This document shows positions 53,388-63,303 of a stretch of DNA of 64,000 nucleotides, piece after piece. The stretch comes from Bisbaumannia salifodinae (GTDB lineage Bacteria; Pseudomonadota; Gammaproteobacteria; Pseudomonadales; Halomonadaceae): NCBI RefSeq assembly GCF_039522585.1, contig NZ_BAAADR010000022.1; one strand, 5' to 3'. Within the stretch, counting starts at the first letter, position 1, and the number at the start of each line of letters is the position of its first letter. A model generated the notes under the pieces. It searched no databases, was not told the DNA's origin, and saw nothing but the letters and a program-made list of their open reading frames with translations. The position numbers and the translations under genes are program-made.

Positions 53388-54461
53388 TTATTGTCGGGGA
53401 CCGTCGCTAACGGCCGATTCGGAAAGGGGGGAGCGAGGCGATAGCCCGGCCACCAGATGCGACTCCCGCTCGATCCTCACGAAGGGCAGGCGCACGGTGG
53501 TCGCCTCCCGGGAGCCGGCCAACAGGCAGTGCATGGCCTGCCGGCCCATCTCCAGGTGGGGCAAGCGCATGGTGGTCAGCCCCGGCGTCAGGAAGGTGGA
53601 AATCGGCCGCTGGTCATCGAAGCTGGCCACGGCCAGGTCACGACCGACGCCCAGCCCCCGGCCGGCCAGCGCCAGGTAGAGTTGCATCGCCGTGCTGTCC
53701 TGGCCACACAGGATCGCCGTGGGCCGTGGTGAATTCGCCAGCAGCCGATCGATCGCCTCTTCCACCGTGGAGCGCTCATCGCCGTCCGGAGCTCCCACCA
53801 GGGCGGGATGTATCAGCGCCTCGTCCACCTTGATGCCGGCCTCCTCCAGGGCCTGCCGATAGCCGGCCTGGCGCAGGGAAGCCGCCGCCAGCCTGGGGTT
53901 GAGGCCCAGGTAGGCGATACGCCGATGCCCCTGGGCCAGCAGAAAACGGGTGACCTCCAGGGCTGCCTGCTGCTCATCGGGGAGGAAGGTCGGCACCCGG
54001 ATGGCCCCCGACGCGAAACCATTGGCCAGCACCGAGGGCACCATGCCCATCTCCTTGGGTAACTCGACCTCCCGGTGATAATCGCAAGCGTAGATCAGCC
54101 CCTCCGCTCGACGCTCCAGCAGAATATCCAGGGCCCGCTGGCGATGGCGGAAGCCGGCATCGCGATCGATATTGACGACCATCAGGACCTTGTCGTGGGC
54201 ATCGGCGACCTGCTGGGCGCCACGCAGGATGTCACCGGAGTGGGGCTGGGTAGTCACCCGGTCGGAGATAAAGCCGATCACCCCGGAGCGCTGGCTACGC
54301 ATGGTGCGTGCCGCGCTATTCGGTCGATACCCCAGTTCCTCGATGGCCTCGAGCACCCGGGCACGGGTCTCCTCACGGACGGCGGGATCATCATTGATCA
54401 CCCGCGATACCGTCTTGAAGGAGGTTCCTGCCAAGCGGGCTACGTCCTTGATCGAGACCAT
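53388..54461 (-). CDS. LacI-family transcriptional regulator of the sucrose/glucoside locus
   Basis: A 357-residue repressor. The helix-turn-helix VSIKDVARLAGTSFKTVSRVINDD (start shown) lies at residues 2-25 with the hinge helix NSAARTMRS near 52; the rest is a periplasmic-binding-like effector domain. It is the first gene of the transport operon. ATG 54461 gives the canonical MVSIKDVA start; an upstream frame to 54542 runs across its own operators and is rejected. The palindrome GACAACGTTGTC at the target genes and two variants before this gene are the likely binding sites. Confidence 0.93.
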   Translation of the reverse strand: MVSIKDVARLAGTSFKTVSRVINDDPAVREETRARVLEAIEELGYRPNSAARTMRSQRSGVIGFISDRVTTQPHSGDILRGAQQVADAHDKVLMVVNIDRDAGFRHRQRALDILLERRAEGLIYACDYHREVELPKEMGMVPSVLANGFASGAIRVPTFLPDEQQAALEVTRFLLAQGHRRIAYLGLNPRLAAASLRQAGYRQALEEAGIKVDEALIHPALVGAPDGDERSTVEEAIDRLLANSPRPTAILCGQDSTAMQLYLALAGRGLGVGRDLAVASFDDQRPISTFLTPGLTTMRLPHLEMGRQAMHCLLAGSREATTVRLPFVRIERESHLVAGLSPRSPLSESAVSDGPRQ

Positions 54462-54497
54462 GTCGATAGACTCTTGATGGTTTGATTGAATGTGATT

Positions 54498-54540
54498 GAC
54501 AACGTTGACATTGACTCTAAAGACGACTGACAACCTTGTC
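54498..54540. promoter_or_regulatory. Two operator variants upstream of lacI-type gene
   Basis: GACAACGTTGAC (54498-54509) and GACAACCTTGTC (54529-54540) each differ from the consensus palindrome by one base. Their centres are 31 bases apart, about three helical turns, so two dimers could bind the same DNA face. This suggests autoregulation. Confidence 0.65.
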
Positions 54541-54766
54541 ATTGAGACTTTGGTCTAGGAGGCTCTCGACAGGCAAGACCAACTCGCGATTCCGGAAGAT
54601 GTGCCGCCATTCATGTGGAAGGCCACCTTGATGTTGCGGCGCCACACCCCGGCGCCGAGGCCGAATACGGCCGCATCGCCGGTCGCCGGGCACTATAGTG
54701 AAAGGCATAGCGTCCTGGTGAACGGGGCACCGCCGCGGACCTCGGCCGGCACGCGAGGAGCCGCTC

Positions 54767-55708
54767 ATGGCCACCACCGTCGCCGTCATCCAGAAACCAC
54801 CGGTCCTGCTCGAGCGCGAGGCCACCCTCGAACGGATGCTCGCCTCGATCGATGAGGCCGCCGCCGCCGGGGCCGCCCTGCTGGTCTTCCCGGAGGCCCA
54901 GTTGCCCGGCTATCCGGCCTGGGCCTGGCGGCTGAAACCCGGCGGCGACATGGCGCTCTCCGCCGAACTCCATGCTCGCCTGCGCGCCAATGCCGTCGAC
55001 CTGGACGGCGAGGCGCTACGTCCCCTGGAGGAGGCCGCGGCGCGCCATGGGGTGACCCTGGTGCTGGGCTGCCACGAACTCGACAGCCGCTACAGCGGCA
55101 CCACCCTCTACAACACCCTGGTGGTGATCGGCCCGGATGGCGCGCGTCTCAACCGCCATCGCAAGCTGATGCCGACCAACCCGGAACGCATGATCTGGGG
55201 CCTGGGGGATGCCAGCGGGCTACGGGTGGTGGCGACCCCCGCCGGACGGCTCGGCTGCCTGATCTGCTGGGAGTGTTATATGCCCCTGGCGCGCTATGCC
55301 CTCTACGCCCAGGACCTCGAGATCTTCATCACCCCGACCTGGGACACCAGCGACATCTGCCTGGCCACGCTGCGCCATATCGCCAAGGAGGGGGGCTGCT
55401 GGGTGATCGGCTCGGCCCCGGCCATGCAGGGCAGCGACGTCCCGGCGAGCTTTCCCGAGCGCGACCGCCTCTTCCCGCCGGACGAGTGGATCAATGACGG
55501 CAATGCCGTGATCATCGCCCCCGGTGGCGAGGTGACGGCCGGCCCCCTGCATCGCGAGAAGGGCATCCTCTATGGCGAGGTCGACCCCGAACTGGCCAGA
55601 CGCGCCCGCCGCTCGCTGGACGTCTGCGGCCACTATGCCCGGCCCGACCTCTTCACCCTCTCGGTGGACCGCACGCCCCGGGGACCGGTCCGGTTCGCGG
55701 ACGAGTGA
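54767..55708 (+). CDS. Nitrilase-family carbon-nitrogen hydrolase
   Basis: Predicted to hydrolyse a nitrile to the acid and ammonia. The catalytic triad is visible: Glu in LLVFPEAQLPGYP (about residue 44), Lys in NRHRKLMPTNPERM (about 130) and Cys in GCLICWECYMPLARY (about 165); the last is the form seen in aliphatic nitrilases. 313 residues. The start ATG follows GAGGAG closely. Divergent from lacI; a hairpin follows. It provides ammonia or carbon but has no clear link to sugar genes. Confidence 0.9.
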   Translation: MATTVAVIQKPPVLLEREATLERMLASIDEAAAAGAALLVFPEAQLPGYPAWAWRLKPGGDMALSAELHARLRANAVDLDGEALRPLEEAAARHGVTLVLGCHELDSRYSGTTLYNTLVVIGPDGARLNRHRKLMPTNPERMIWGLGDASGLRVVATPAGRLGCLICWECYMPLARYALYAQDLEIFITPTWDTSDICLATLRHIAKEGGCWVIGSAPAMQGSDVPASFPERDRLFPPDEWINDGNAVIIAPGGEVTAGPLHREKGILYGEVDPELARRARRSLDVCGHYARPDLFTLSVDRTPRGPVRFADE

Positions 55709-55744
55709 CCCTACCCAGCGCTGAACCGTCCCGCCTCGGCTGGC

Positions 55745-55767
55745 GGCTTGCCCCATTGGGGCAAGCC
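55745..55767 (+). terminator. Hairpin downstream of the nitrilase gene
   Basis: Perfect ten-base stem GGCTTGCCCC/GGGGCAAGCC with loop ATT, 37 bases past the stop; no T-run. Confidence 0.5.
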
Positions 55768-55810
55768 CACCGGCATTCGCCGCCGCTGCGCGCTGATCTG
55801 CACTACCCCC

Positions 55811-55921
55811 AAAAGACCCGCCGGATGGCGGGCCCAAGGTACAGCACTAGCCTATTGCTACGGGCTGTCGAGAGAGACGCGCCAAGGAACCTCAGTGGTG
55901 GAAGCGCTCGGCGGCCTGGCG
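55811..55921 (-). repeat. Left direct repeat: remnant of eda 3' end plus its terminator
   Basis: Closely matches 58951-59058. Read on the minus strand it encodes ARQ/QRQ-type AAERFHH-stop, the last residues of Eda, followed by about 60 bases of trailer and a terminator GGCCCGCC-ATCC-GGCGGGTC with a T4 run (55834-55811). The complete eda lies 3.1 kb away. Confidence 0.85.
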
Positions 55922-55935
55922 CTGCTGGGCCGAGG

Positions 55936-56922
55936 TCATGCGCCCTCGGCCATGCGGCGCGACCGCCAGGCCCCGGGGGCAAGGCCGGTGCTGCGCTTGA
56001 AGGCGCGGCTGAAGGCCGCCTCGGATTCGTAGCCGACGTCGGAGGCGATCCGCGCGATGCTGGCAGCGCCACGGGTCAGCTTGCCCGCCGCCACTTGCAT
56101 GCGCCAGTGGCAGAGATAGGTCATGGGCGCGACGCCGACGCGGTCGGTGAAGCGGCTCACCAGCACGGTCCGGGAAACGGCCGCTTCCCTGGCGAGGGTG
56201 TCCAGCGTCCAGGCGCGTTGCGGGTGCTCGTGTAGCAGGCGGATGATGCGCCCGACGAGAGGATCCGCCAGCGCGGCCAACCAGCCGGTGGCCGCGTCGG
56301 GAAGCGACTCCATATGGCTGCGCACCACTTCGATGAAGAGCAGTTCACTGAGTCGCGCCAGCACGCTGTCGACCCCGACACGCTGCCGGCGGCTCTCCGT
56401 CATGATGGCCTGGATCAGGCTGCTCAACCAGCCATCGCCGGCCGTATAGCCATCGGGAATGTGTACCATGCGTGGCAGCGCCTGGATCACGGGATTGAAC
56501 GGCAGCAGGTCGCAGCCAAGGAACCCGCAGATAAGCCGCGTCTGCTCGGGGCCGCCACCGAATTGCTCGATATAGAAAGGGGGCGACAGCTCCGCGGGTT
56601 GAGCGAAGAGACCGACGTTGGGCTCCGCCCGCATTTGCGGGCGGCTGGACAGCGTGTGCAGGTCGCCCTGGGGAAACATGATCACGCTCCCGGGCGCCAG
56701 CCGTACCGGCGCCTCCGGCGAGTCGATCAGCGTCGCCCAAGCGAAGCCGCTGGTAATCACGTGATACTCGATGAGGTGTTGCGCATTCGGCATCACCAGT
56801 GGCAGCAGCGAGGCAGCGGCCGGCGCCTCGGCCACCCAGGGCGACGACGCGGCGACGTCGAAGAATACCGCCCCCGACAGGCTCACGGAGCGCAGCACCT
56901 CGGACAGGATGTCCTCTTTCAT
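55936..56922 (-). CDS. AraC-family transcriptional regulator with cupin-type N-terminus
   Basis: A 328-residue regulator. An N-terminal AraC_binding/cupin-like domain (about 1-180; APGSVIMFPQGDLHTL) is followed by two helix-turn-helix units at about 215-320 (LAREAAVSRTVLVSRFTDRVG and IARIASDVGYESEAAFSRAFKRSTG). ATG 56922 follows GGGGGGCC. Divergent from the methyltransferase gene with a 200-base gap, so it probably controls it. It lies inside the repeat-bracketed cassette. Confidence 0.9.
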   Translation of the reverse strand: MKEDILSEVLRSVSLSGAVFFDVAASSPWVAEAPAAASLLPLVMPNAQHLIEYHVITSGFAWATLIDSPEAPVRLAPGSVIMFPQGDLHTLSSRPQMRAEPNVGLFAQPAELSPPFYIEQFGGGPEQTRLICGFLGCDLLPFNPVIQALPRMVHIPDGYTAGDGWLSSLIQAIMTESRRQRVGVDSVLARLSELLFIEVVRSHMESLPDAATGWLAALADPLVGRIIRLLHEHPQRAWTLDTLAREAAVSRTVLVSRFTDRVGVAPMTYLCHWRMQVAAGKLTRGAASIARIASDVGYESEAAFSRAFKRSTGLAPGAWRSRRMAEGA

Positions 56923-57122
56923 GATGGCCCCCCGCGGCCCGATTCCCTGTAGTGGCACGAGCGAACGCAAGATCCGGACGATCGAGCAAGAAGCCCGGCC
57001 GTCCGGTCATGTCCAGAACCGCCCCCGCCAGCCAAGCTGCGTCTCACGCTCGCCGCATTCGAGCGTTCCCCAACCCGGCTACGGCTGGAGCCCACGCCGC
57101 TCTCACATGACGAGGAATCACT

Positions 57123-58202
57123 ATGGACAGCGCAACCGTATCTGTACAGGTCAGCGAAGAACGCCTCTCGGCCTTCATCGGCAAGGTGATGGAAGACATC
57201 GGCGGCTCCCTCGCCGTCCTGCTCTCCTTCCTGGGCGATCAGACCGGCGTCTACCGCACCTTGCGCGACATCGGTCCCTGCGGCACCACGGAACTCGCCC
57301 GATTGAGCAAGGTCGACGAACGCTATCTGCGGGAATGGCTCAGCGCCCAGGCGGCGGCGGGCTACGTGATCTATCACCCGGAAGACGACACCTTCTCCCT
57401 CACCCCGGAACAGGCCATCGTACTCGCGCAGGAAGGCCATCCCGCCTGCATGCAGGGCTTCTTCCAGCTGCTGGTCTCGCAATTCACCACCCATGACAAG
57501 GCGGTGACCACCTTGCGCTCCGGTGCCGGCCGGGCCTGGGGAGAACACCACGGCTGCTGCTTCTGCGGCACCGATCGCTTCTTCCGGCCGGGCTATGCCG
57601 CGAATCTCGTCGACGCCTGGCTGCCGGCGCTCGAGGGCGTGACGGCAAAGCTCGCCGCGGGCGGCAAGGTCGCCGATGTGGGCTGTGGACACGGCTCGTC
57701 CACGGTGCTGATGGCGCAGGCCTTTCCGAACGCCACCTTCTACGGCTATGACTTTCACGCGCCCTCGATCGGCATGGCCACGGAGAAGGCCGCCGCGGCG
57801 GGCGTGGCGGCGAACACGCGCTTCGTCACCTCGACGGCCAAGGACATTGCCGATGACGGCTTCGACCTGATCTGCATGTTCGACGCCCTGCACGACATGG
57901 GCGACCCCGTCGGCGCGGCACGACGCCTGCGCGAGAGCCTGAAGCCCGATGGCACCCTGATGCTGGTCGAGCCCCTCGCCGGCGATCACCTGACCGACAA
58001 CCTGCATCTGCTCGGGCAGATCTTCTACTCCGCCTCGACCCTTATCTGCACACCGGCCTCGCGGGCCCAGGAGGTCGGGCTGGCGCTGGGCGCGCAGGCC
58101 GGCGAGCGAAGGCTGACCGAGATCTTGAAGGAAGCGGGCTTTCGGCAGGTGCGGCGGGCCACGCAGACGGAAGTGAACATGGTGCTGGAAGCGCGTCCAT
58201 GA
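57123..58202 (+). CDS. Class I SAM-dependent methyltransferase with winged-helix N-terminus
   Basis: A 359-residue protein. Residues about 35-105 form a winged helix (CGTTELARLSKVDERYLREWL), as in O-methyltransferase dimerisation domains. The SAM loop is VADVGCGHGSSTVLMA near residue 183, and FDLICMFDALHDMGDPVGAARRL holds the post-I acidic motif. A Cys-rich HHGCCFCGTDRFF segment precedes the SAM domain. Substrate unknown. The next gene begins at or near its stop, so the pair is probably one transcript. Confidence 0.88.
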   Translation: MDSATVSVQVSEERLSAFIGKVMEDIGGSLAVLLSFLGDQTGVYRTLRDIGPCGTTELARLSKVDERYLREWLSAQAAAGYVIYHPEDDTFSLTPEQAIVLAQEGHPACMQGFFQLLVSQFTTHDKAVTTLRSGAGRAWGEHHGCCFCGTDRFFRPGYAANLVDAWLPALEGVTAKLAAGGKVADVGCGHGSSTVLMAQAFPNATFYGYDFHAPSIGMATEKAAAAGVAANTRFVTSTAKDIADDGFDLICMFDALHDMGDPVGAARRLRESLKPDGTLMLVEPLAGDHLTDNLHLLGQIFYSASTLICTPASRAQEVGLALGAQAGERRLTEILKEAGFRQVRRATQTEVNMVLEARP

Positions 58203-58234
58203 GTTCCATGACGAGTCCTGTGCGGGAGGCAGTC

Positions 58235-58861
58235 ATGACCCGATTCAACGACCTTATCGAAACCCGGGAGCAATTGCGTGCCGTGCTGCCGGAGCCCAGT
58301 GAGCTCGTGACCCGCAAGTGCCTGTCCGCCCTGGACAGGCACTGCGGCCAGTTCATCGGGCGCTCGTCCTTCATGCTGCTCGCCTCGGCCGATGCCCAAG
58401 GCAATGTCGACGTCTCGCCCAAGGGCGACCCCGAGGGGTTCGTCAAGATACTCGATGCCCGGACCCTCGCCATTCCCGACCGGCCGGGGAATCACCGGGC
58501 CGATTCGATGGAGAACATCCTGACGAATCCCAAGGTCGGACTGATCTTCCTGATCCCCGGCAAGACCGAAACCCTGCGCGTCAGCGGCACGGCCACCATT
58601 ACCCAGGACCCGGCGCTGCTCGACTCGATGGCGATCGCCGGAAGAAGCCCGAAGCTGGCGATTCTGGTCCGGGTGGAGGAAGCCTTCTTTCATTGTTCGA
58701 AGTGCATGATTCGCTCGAAGCTCTGGCAGCCCGAGCACTGGCCGGACCTCGCGGGATTGCCGCGCCTGGCACAGACGATGGTCGACGCCGGCAATCTCGA
58801 ACTCACGGAAAACGAGATGCACCGGATCGTGGTCAACGACGAACGCGAGAGACTCTACTGA
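58235..58861 (+). CDS. PPOX-class (pyridoxamine 5'-phosphate oxidase-like) flavin-binding protein
   Basis: A split-barrel FMN/F420-type protein of 208 residues, related to the MSMEG_1061-like PPOX group. FMLLASADAQGNVDVSPKGDP, LAIPDRPGNHRADSMENIL and GLIFLIPGKTETLRVSG are the family core; HCSKCMIRS near residue 165 is a conserved Cys/His patch. ATG 58235 follows GGGAGG by seven bases; ATG 58199 would overlap the methyltransferase stop (ATGA). The reaction is unknown; oxidative detoxification or cofactor reduction is conceivable. Confidence 0.86.
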   Translation: MTRFNDLIETREQLRAVLPEPSELVTRKCLSALDRHCGQFIGRSSFMLLASADAQGNVDVSPKGDPEGFVKILDARTLAIPDRPGNHRADSMENILTNPKVGLIFLIPGKTETLRVSGTATITQDPALLDSMAIAGRSPKLAILVRVEEAFFHCSKCMIRSKLWQPEHWPDLAGLPRLAQTMVDAGNLELTENEMHRIVVNDERERLY

Positions 58862-58945
58862 GCGGCGACCTCGCGAGTCGTGGAGACCCGATCGGGTAGG
58901 GATGCCGGTCGGGCTGGCGGACCGGCGAATCGCGGTGCCGCAGGC

Positions 58946-59058
58946 AAAAAGAGACCCGCCAAGGGGCGGGTCAAGGCACAGCACTAGCCTGTAGCTACGG
59001 GCTGTCGAGAGAGAAGCGGTAGGAAACCTCAGTGGTGGAAGCGCTCGGCGGCCTGGCG
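58946..59058 (-). repeat. Right direct repeat: eda 3' end and intrinsic terminator
   Basis: Contains the last eda codons (to stop 59029) and trailer, ending in the terminator GACCCGCC-CCTT-GGCGGGTC with U-run TCTTTTT on the minus strand (58972-58946). Matches the left repeat over about 108 bases at a distance of 3137 bases. Confidence 0.88.
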
Positions 59059-59691
59059 GGCCAGGTCGCGGATGCCGTCCCAGTCCTCGGCCTCGATCAG
59101 GGCCTTGGGGGTCAGCCAGGAGCCGCCCACGCACATCACATTGGGCTGCGCCAGGTAGTCGGCGGCGTTGTCCAGGGTGATGCCGCCGGTGGGGCAGAAA
59201 CGCGCCTCGGGGATCGGCGCGCCGAAGGCCTTGATCGCCTTGACGCCACCGCTGGACTCGGCGGGGAAGAACTTGAAGCGACGGTAGCCATACTGCCAGC
59301 CGGTCATCAGCTCGGAGACGGTGGCCACGCCGGGCAGCATGGGTACCGGGCTCTCCACGCCGTAACGGTAGAGGGCCTCGGTGGCACCGGGGGTGACCAC
59401 GAAGTCGGCGCCGACCTTCTCGGCCTGGCGATACTGGGCCGGGGTCAGCACGGTGCCGACGCCGATGCTGGCCTTAGGCAGTGCCGCCTTCATGCGCGCC
59501 ACCGCCTCCAGGGCGCAGTCGGTGCGCAGGGTCACCTCCAGCACCGTCAGGCCACCCTCCACCAGGGCACGGGCCAGGGGCACGGCATCCTCGAGGCGCT
59601 CGATGGTGATCACCGGAATCACTTCTGCCTTGAGGCAGATGCTGTCGATCTCGGTGGTGCGGGTGGAAGGCAGCTGTTTGTCGATGGTCAT
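59029..59691 (-). CDS. eda: KDPG / KHG aldolase
   Basis: Splits 2-keto-3-deoxy-6-phosphogluconate to pyruvate and glyceraldehyde-3-phosphate. Schiff-base Lys in YRRFKFFPAESSGG (about residue 140), catalytic Glu in VLEVTLRTDCALEA, and VTPGATEAL and CPTGGI segments. 220 residues, full length. ATG 59691 gives MTIDKQLPS; the longer frame to 59814 overlaps pgl without similarity. Last gene of hexR-divergent zwf-pgl-eda. Its 3' end is duplicated 3.1 kb away. Confidence 0.97.
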   Translation of the reverse strand: MTIDKQLPSTRTTEIDSICLKAEVIPVITIERLEDAVPLARALVEGGLTVLEVTLRTDCALEAVARMKAALPKASIGVGTVLTPAQYRQAEKVGADFVVTPGATEALYRYGVESPVPMLPGVATVSELMTGWQYGYRRFKFFPAESSGGVKAIKAFGAPIPEARFCPTGGITLDNAADYLAQPNVMCVGGSWLTPKALIEAEDWDGIRDLARQAAERFHH

Positions 59692-59746
59692 GTCTGGTAC
59701 TCCACATCGGGGCCGGCGAGGCACACCCGGCCGGGAAATAGGAAAA

Positions 59747-60415
59747 TCAGGGCGCCCAGTAGATCGCCAGGGGGCAGGCCAGGAAGGCGCGGATCGGCAG
59801 CTCGCGGACGTCATCGCCGGCCAGGGCCCGGCCCAGGACGCTGCGCTTGTCCTCGCCGCTGAGGTGCAGGAAATGGCGGCGGGCCTGATGCAGGCGGTCG
59901 GCGCTCAGGGTGATGCGCGCCTGGGGCTGGCTGGGGGTGCGCACCGCCACCAGGGGCTCGGCGGTGCTCAGGGCCAGACCCAGCTCCTGGCTGTCGGGGA
60001 ACAGCGAGGCGGTATGGCCGTCGCCGCCCATGCCGAGGATCACCACGCTGGCCGGCCAGCTCAGCGCCATGACGCGCTCGGCGACCTCCGCCACGCCCTG
60101 CTCGGGGGTGGCGGCATCGCTGGTCAGGGGCACGAAGTTGGCCGCCTCGGCGGGGCCCCGCAGCAGGGTCTCGCGGACCAGGCGGGCATTGCTGTCGGCG
60201 GCGTCTTCGGCCACCCAGCGCTCGTCGGCCAGGGTCACGTCGACCCGCTCCCAGGGCAGTTCCGCCCGGGACAGGGCCACGAAGAAGGGCTTGGGTGTCG
60301 AGCCCCCGGAGACCACCAGCAGGGCGCGCTCCTGGCGACTCAGGTCCTCGCGCAGCGCCTCGGCCACCGACTCGGCCAGTTGGCTGGCCAGATGTTCACG
60401 GGAGAGATCGCTCAT
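59747..60415 (-). CDS. pgl: 6-phosphogluconolactonase
   Basis: Hydrolyses 6-phosphogluconolactone from Zwf to 6-phosphogluconate. VVSGGSTPKPFFVAL near residue 35, VTLADERWV and GMGGDGHTASLFP near residue 130 (catalytic His) are diagnostic of the DevB/Pgl type; 222 residues. The ATG at 60415 is one base after the stop of a duplicated zwf tail, and the ribosome site GAGGA lies inside that duplicate. Confidence 0.96.
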   Translation of the reverse strand: MSDLSREHLASQLAESVAEALREDLSRQERALLVVSGGSTPKPFFVALSRAELPWERVDVTLADERWVAEDAADSNARLVRETLLRGPAEAANFVPLTSDAATPEQGVAEVAERVMALSWPASVVILGMGGDGHTASLFPDSQELGLALSTAEPLVAVRTPSQPQARITLSADRLHQARRHFLHLSGEDKRSVLGRALAGDDVRELPIRAFLACPLAIYWAP

Positions 60416-60462
60416 CTTAGTAATCCTCGTACCAGCTACGACCGTCCTGGGTGATCATGGCG
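60416..60462 (-). other. Duplicated zwf 3' end forming a 13-codon mini-ORF before pgl
   Basis: 60416-60462 repeats 60507-60553, the last codons of zwf. Here it starts at its own ATG (60458) and encodes MITQDGRSWYEDY with stop 60417-60419, exactly the Zwf C-terminus, then one base, then the pgl ATG. It carries the pgl ribosome site. Shift is 91 bases. Confidence 0.85.
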
Positions 60463-60507
60463 GTCTGGAGTGAGCCGACACGGCCCCCCGGGGCCCATCG
60501 GCCGTCT

Positions 60508-62007
<1,500 letters not shown>

Positions 62008-62172
62008 GCCGCACCCTCTGAAAAATGGTTAACTTACCTAAAAAATACGCTACGCACGCCATGACAGGCAACAATTTTAAGTAATTTTACAACCAAAGTG
62101 TCATCCCTGGCCACCCATGCGCCCCCCATGCCTAGCGTCCTAAGGAACTACCGTCTAGGATAGTGCCAGACA

Positions 62173-62192
62173 ATGTAGTGAAATAACTACAT
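62173..62192. promoter_or_regulatory. Palindrome resembling a HexR site between zwf and hexR
   Basis: ATGTAGT-GAAATA-ACTACAT, seven-base arms. The half-sites TGTAGT/ACTACA match HexR-type halves (TGTART/AYTACA), but the spacer is three bases longer than in many described sites. A looser GTAA/TTAC element lies at 62081-62092 nearer zwf. Confidence 0.45.
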
Positions 62193-62277
62193 GGTAGCGC
62201 GCCCGTTGGCCTTCCGCCGCGGCGCGCCTCAACGCCACAGTCACCGCCCCAAGCCAGCAGAGAGAACGCGACCCACG

Positions 62278-63132
62278 ATGGCCAGCCATGACCTGATCGA
62301 ACGCATCCGCGCCCGCCTCGACGAGCTCAACCGCTCCGAGCGCAAGGTCGCCGACGTCATCCTCCAGGACCCCGCCTCGGCGACCGGCATGAGCATCGCC
62401 GCCCTGGCCCAGGCCTCCTCGGTCAGTGAACCCACGGTCAATCGCTTCTGCCGCAACTTCGACGCCAAGGGCTACCCGGACTTCAAGATCAAGCTGGCCC
62501 AGAGCCTGGCCGGCGGCACCCCCTATGTCAGCCGCAACGTGGAGCGCAACGACGGCGCCGCCGACTACGGCGACAAGATCTTCGGCGCCACCGTGGCCGC
62601 CCTCGACGACGCCCGCCGCGCCCTGGACGCCAAGCGCATCGAGCGCGCCGTGGACTATTTGATCCAGGCCAAGCAGATCCATTTCTTCGGCCTCGGCGCC
62701 TCGGGCCCGGTGGCCCAGGATGCCCAGCACAAGTTCTTCCGCTTCAACCTGCCGGTGATGGCCTACGAAGACGTGCTGATGCAGCGCATGGTGGCCGCCG
62801 CCTGCCATACCGGCGACGTGGTGGTGATCATCTCCTATACCGGGCGCACCCGGGAACTGGTGGAGATCGCCCGCCTGGCGCGGGAGAACGGCGCCGTGGT
62901 ACTCGGCATCACCGCCCCCGACTCGCCCCTGGCCAAGGAGTGCACCGAGACCCTGGAGGTCACCACCCCGGAGGACACCGACGTCTATATGCCGATGACC
63001 TCGCGGATGATCCACCTGGCGCTGATCGATGTGCTGGCCACCGGCGTGACCCTGCGCCGCGGCGAAGACTTCCTCGGCCACCTGAAGAAGATCAAGGACT
63101 CCCTCCAGGCCACCCGCTACCCGGCCCAGTAG
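62278..63132 (+). CDS. hexR: HexR, RpiR-family regulator of central carbohydrate metabolism
   Basis: A 284-residue regulator. N-terminal HTH_6 domain (about 1-77; LARRA-type ALAQASSVSEPTVNRFCRNF) and C-terminal SIS sugar-phosphate domain (about 120-260; IHFFGLGASGPVAQDAQHKFFRF and VVIISYTGRTRELVEIA). In pseudomonads and relatives HexR represses zwf, pgl, eda, edd and gap and is released by KDPG. ATG 62278 gives MASHDLIERI; an earlier start at 62191 lies in the palindrome and is rejected. Confidence 0.95.
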   Translation: MASHDLIERIRARLDELNRSERKVADVILQDPASATGMSIAALAQASSVSEPTVNRFCRNFDAKGYPDFKIKLAQSLAGGTPYVSRNVERNDGAADYGDKIFGATVAALDDARRALDAKRIERAVDYLIQAKQIHFFGLGASGPVAQDAQHKFFRFNLPVMAYEDVLMQRMVAAACHTGDVVVIISYTGRTRELVEIARLARENGAVVLGITAPDSPLAKECTETLEVTTPEDTDVYMPMTSRMIHLALIDVLATGVTLRRGEDFLGHLKKIKDSLQATRYPAQ

Positions 63133-63303
63133 GGTTCGGGCTCAGGGCCGAGACCAGGCTCCCCTATTAGCCATCGGGTACCGAGGTAGGGTGGGGGCTC
63201 GGTCATTGCCGAGCGATGGATCAAGCAGACACGATTCTGGCCTGGAGAGACGGGCAGGAATTGGGGTACGCGACCTTCCTGTTCAGCATCCATGAAAAGT
63301 CGC

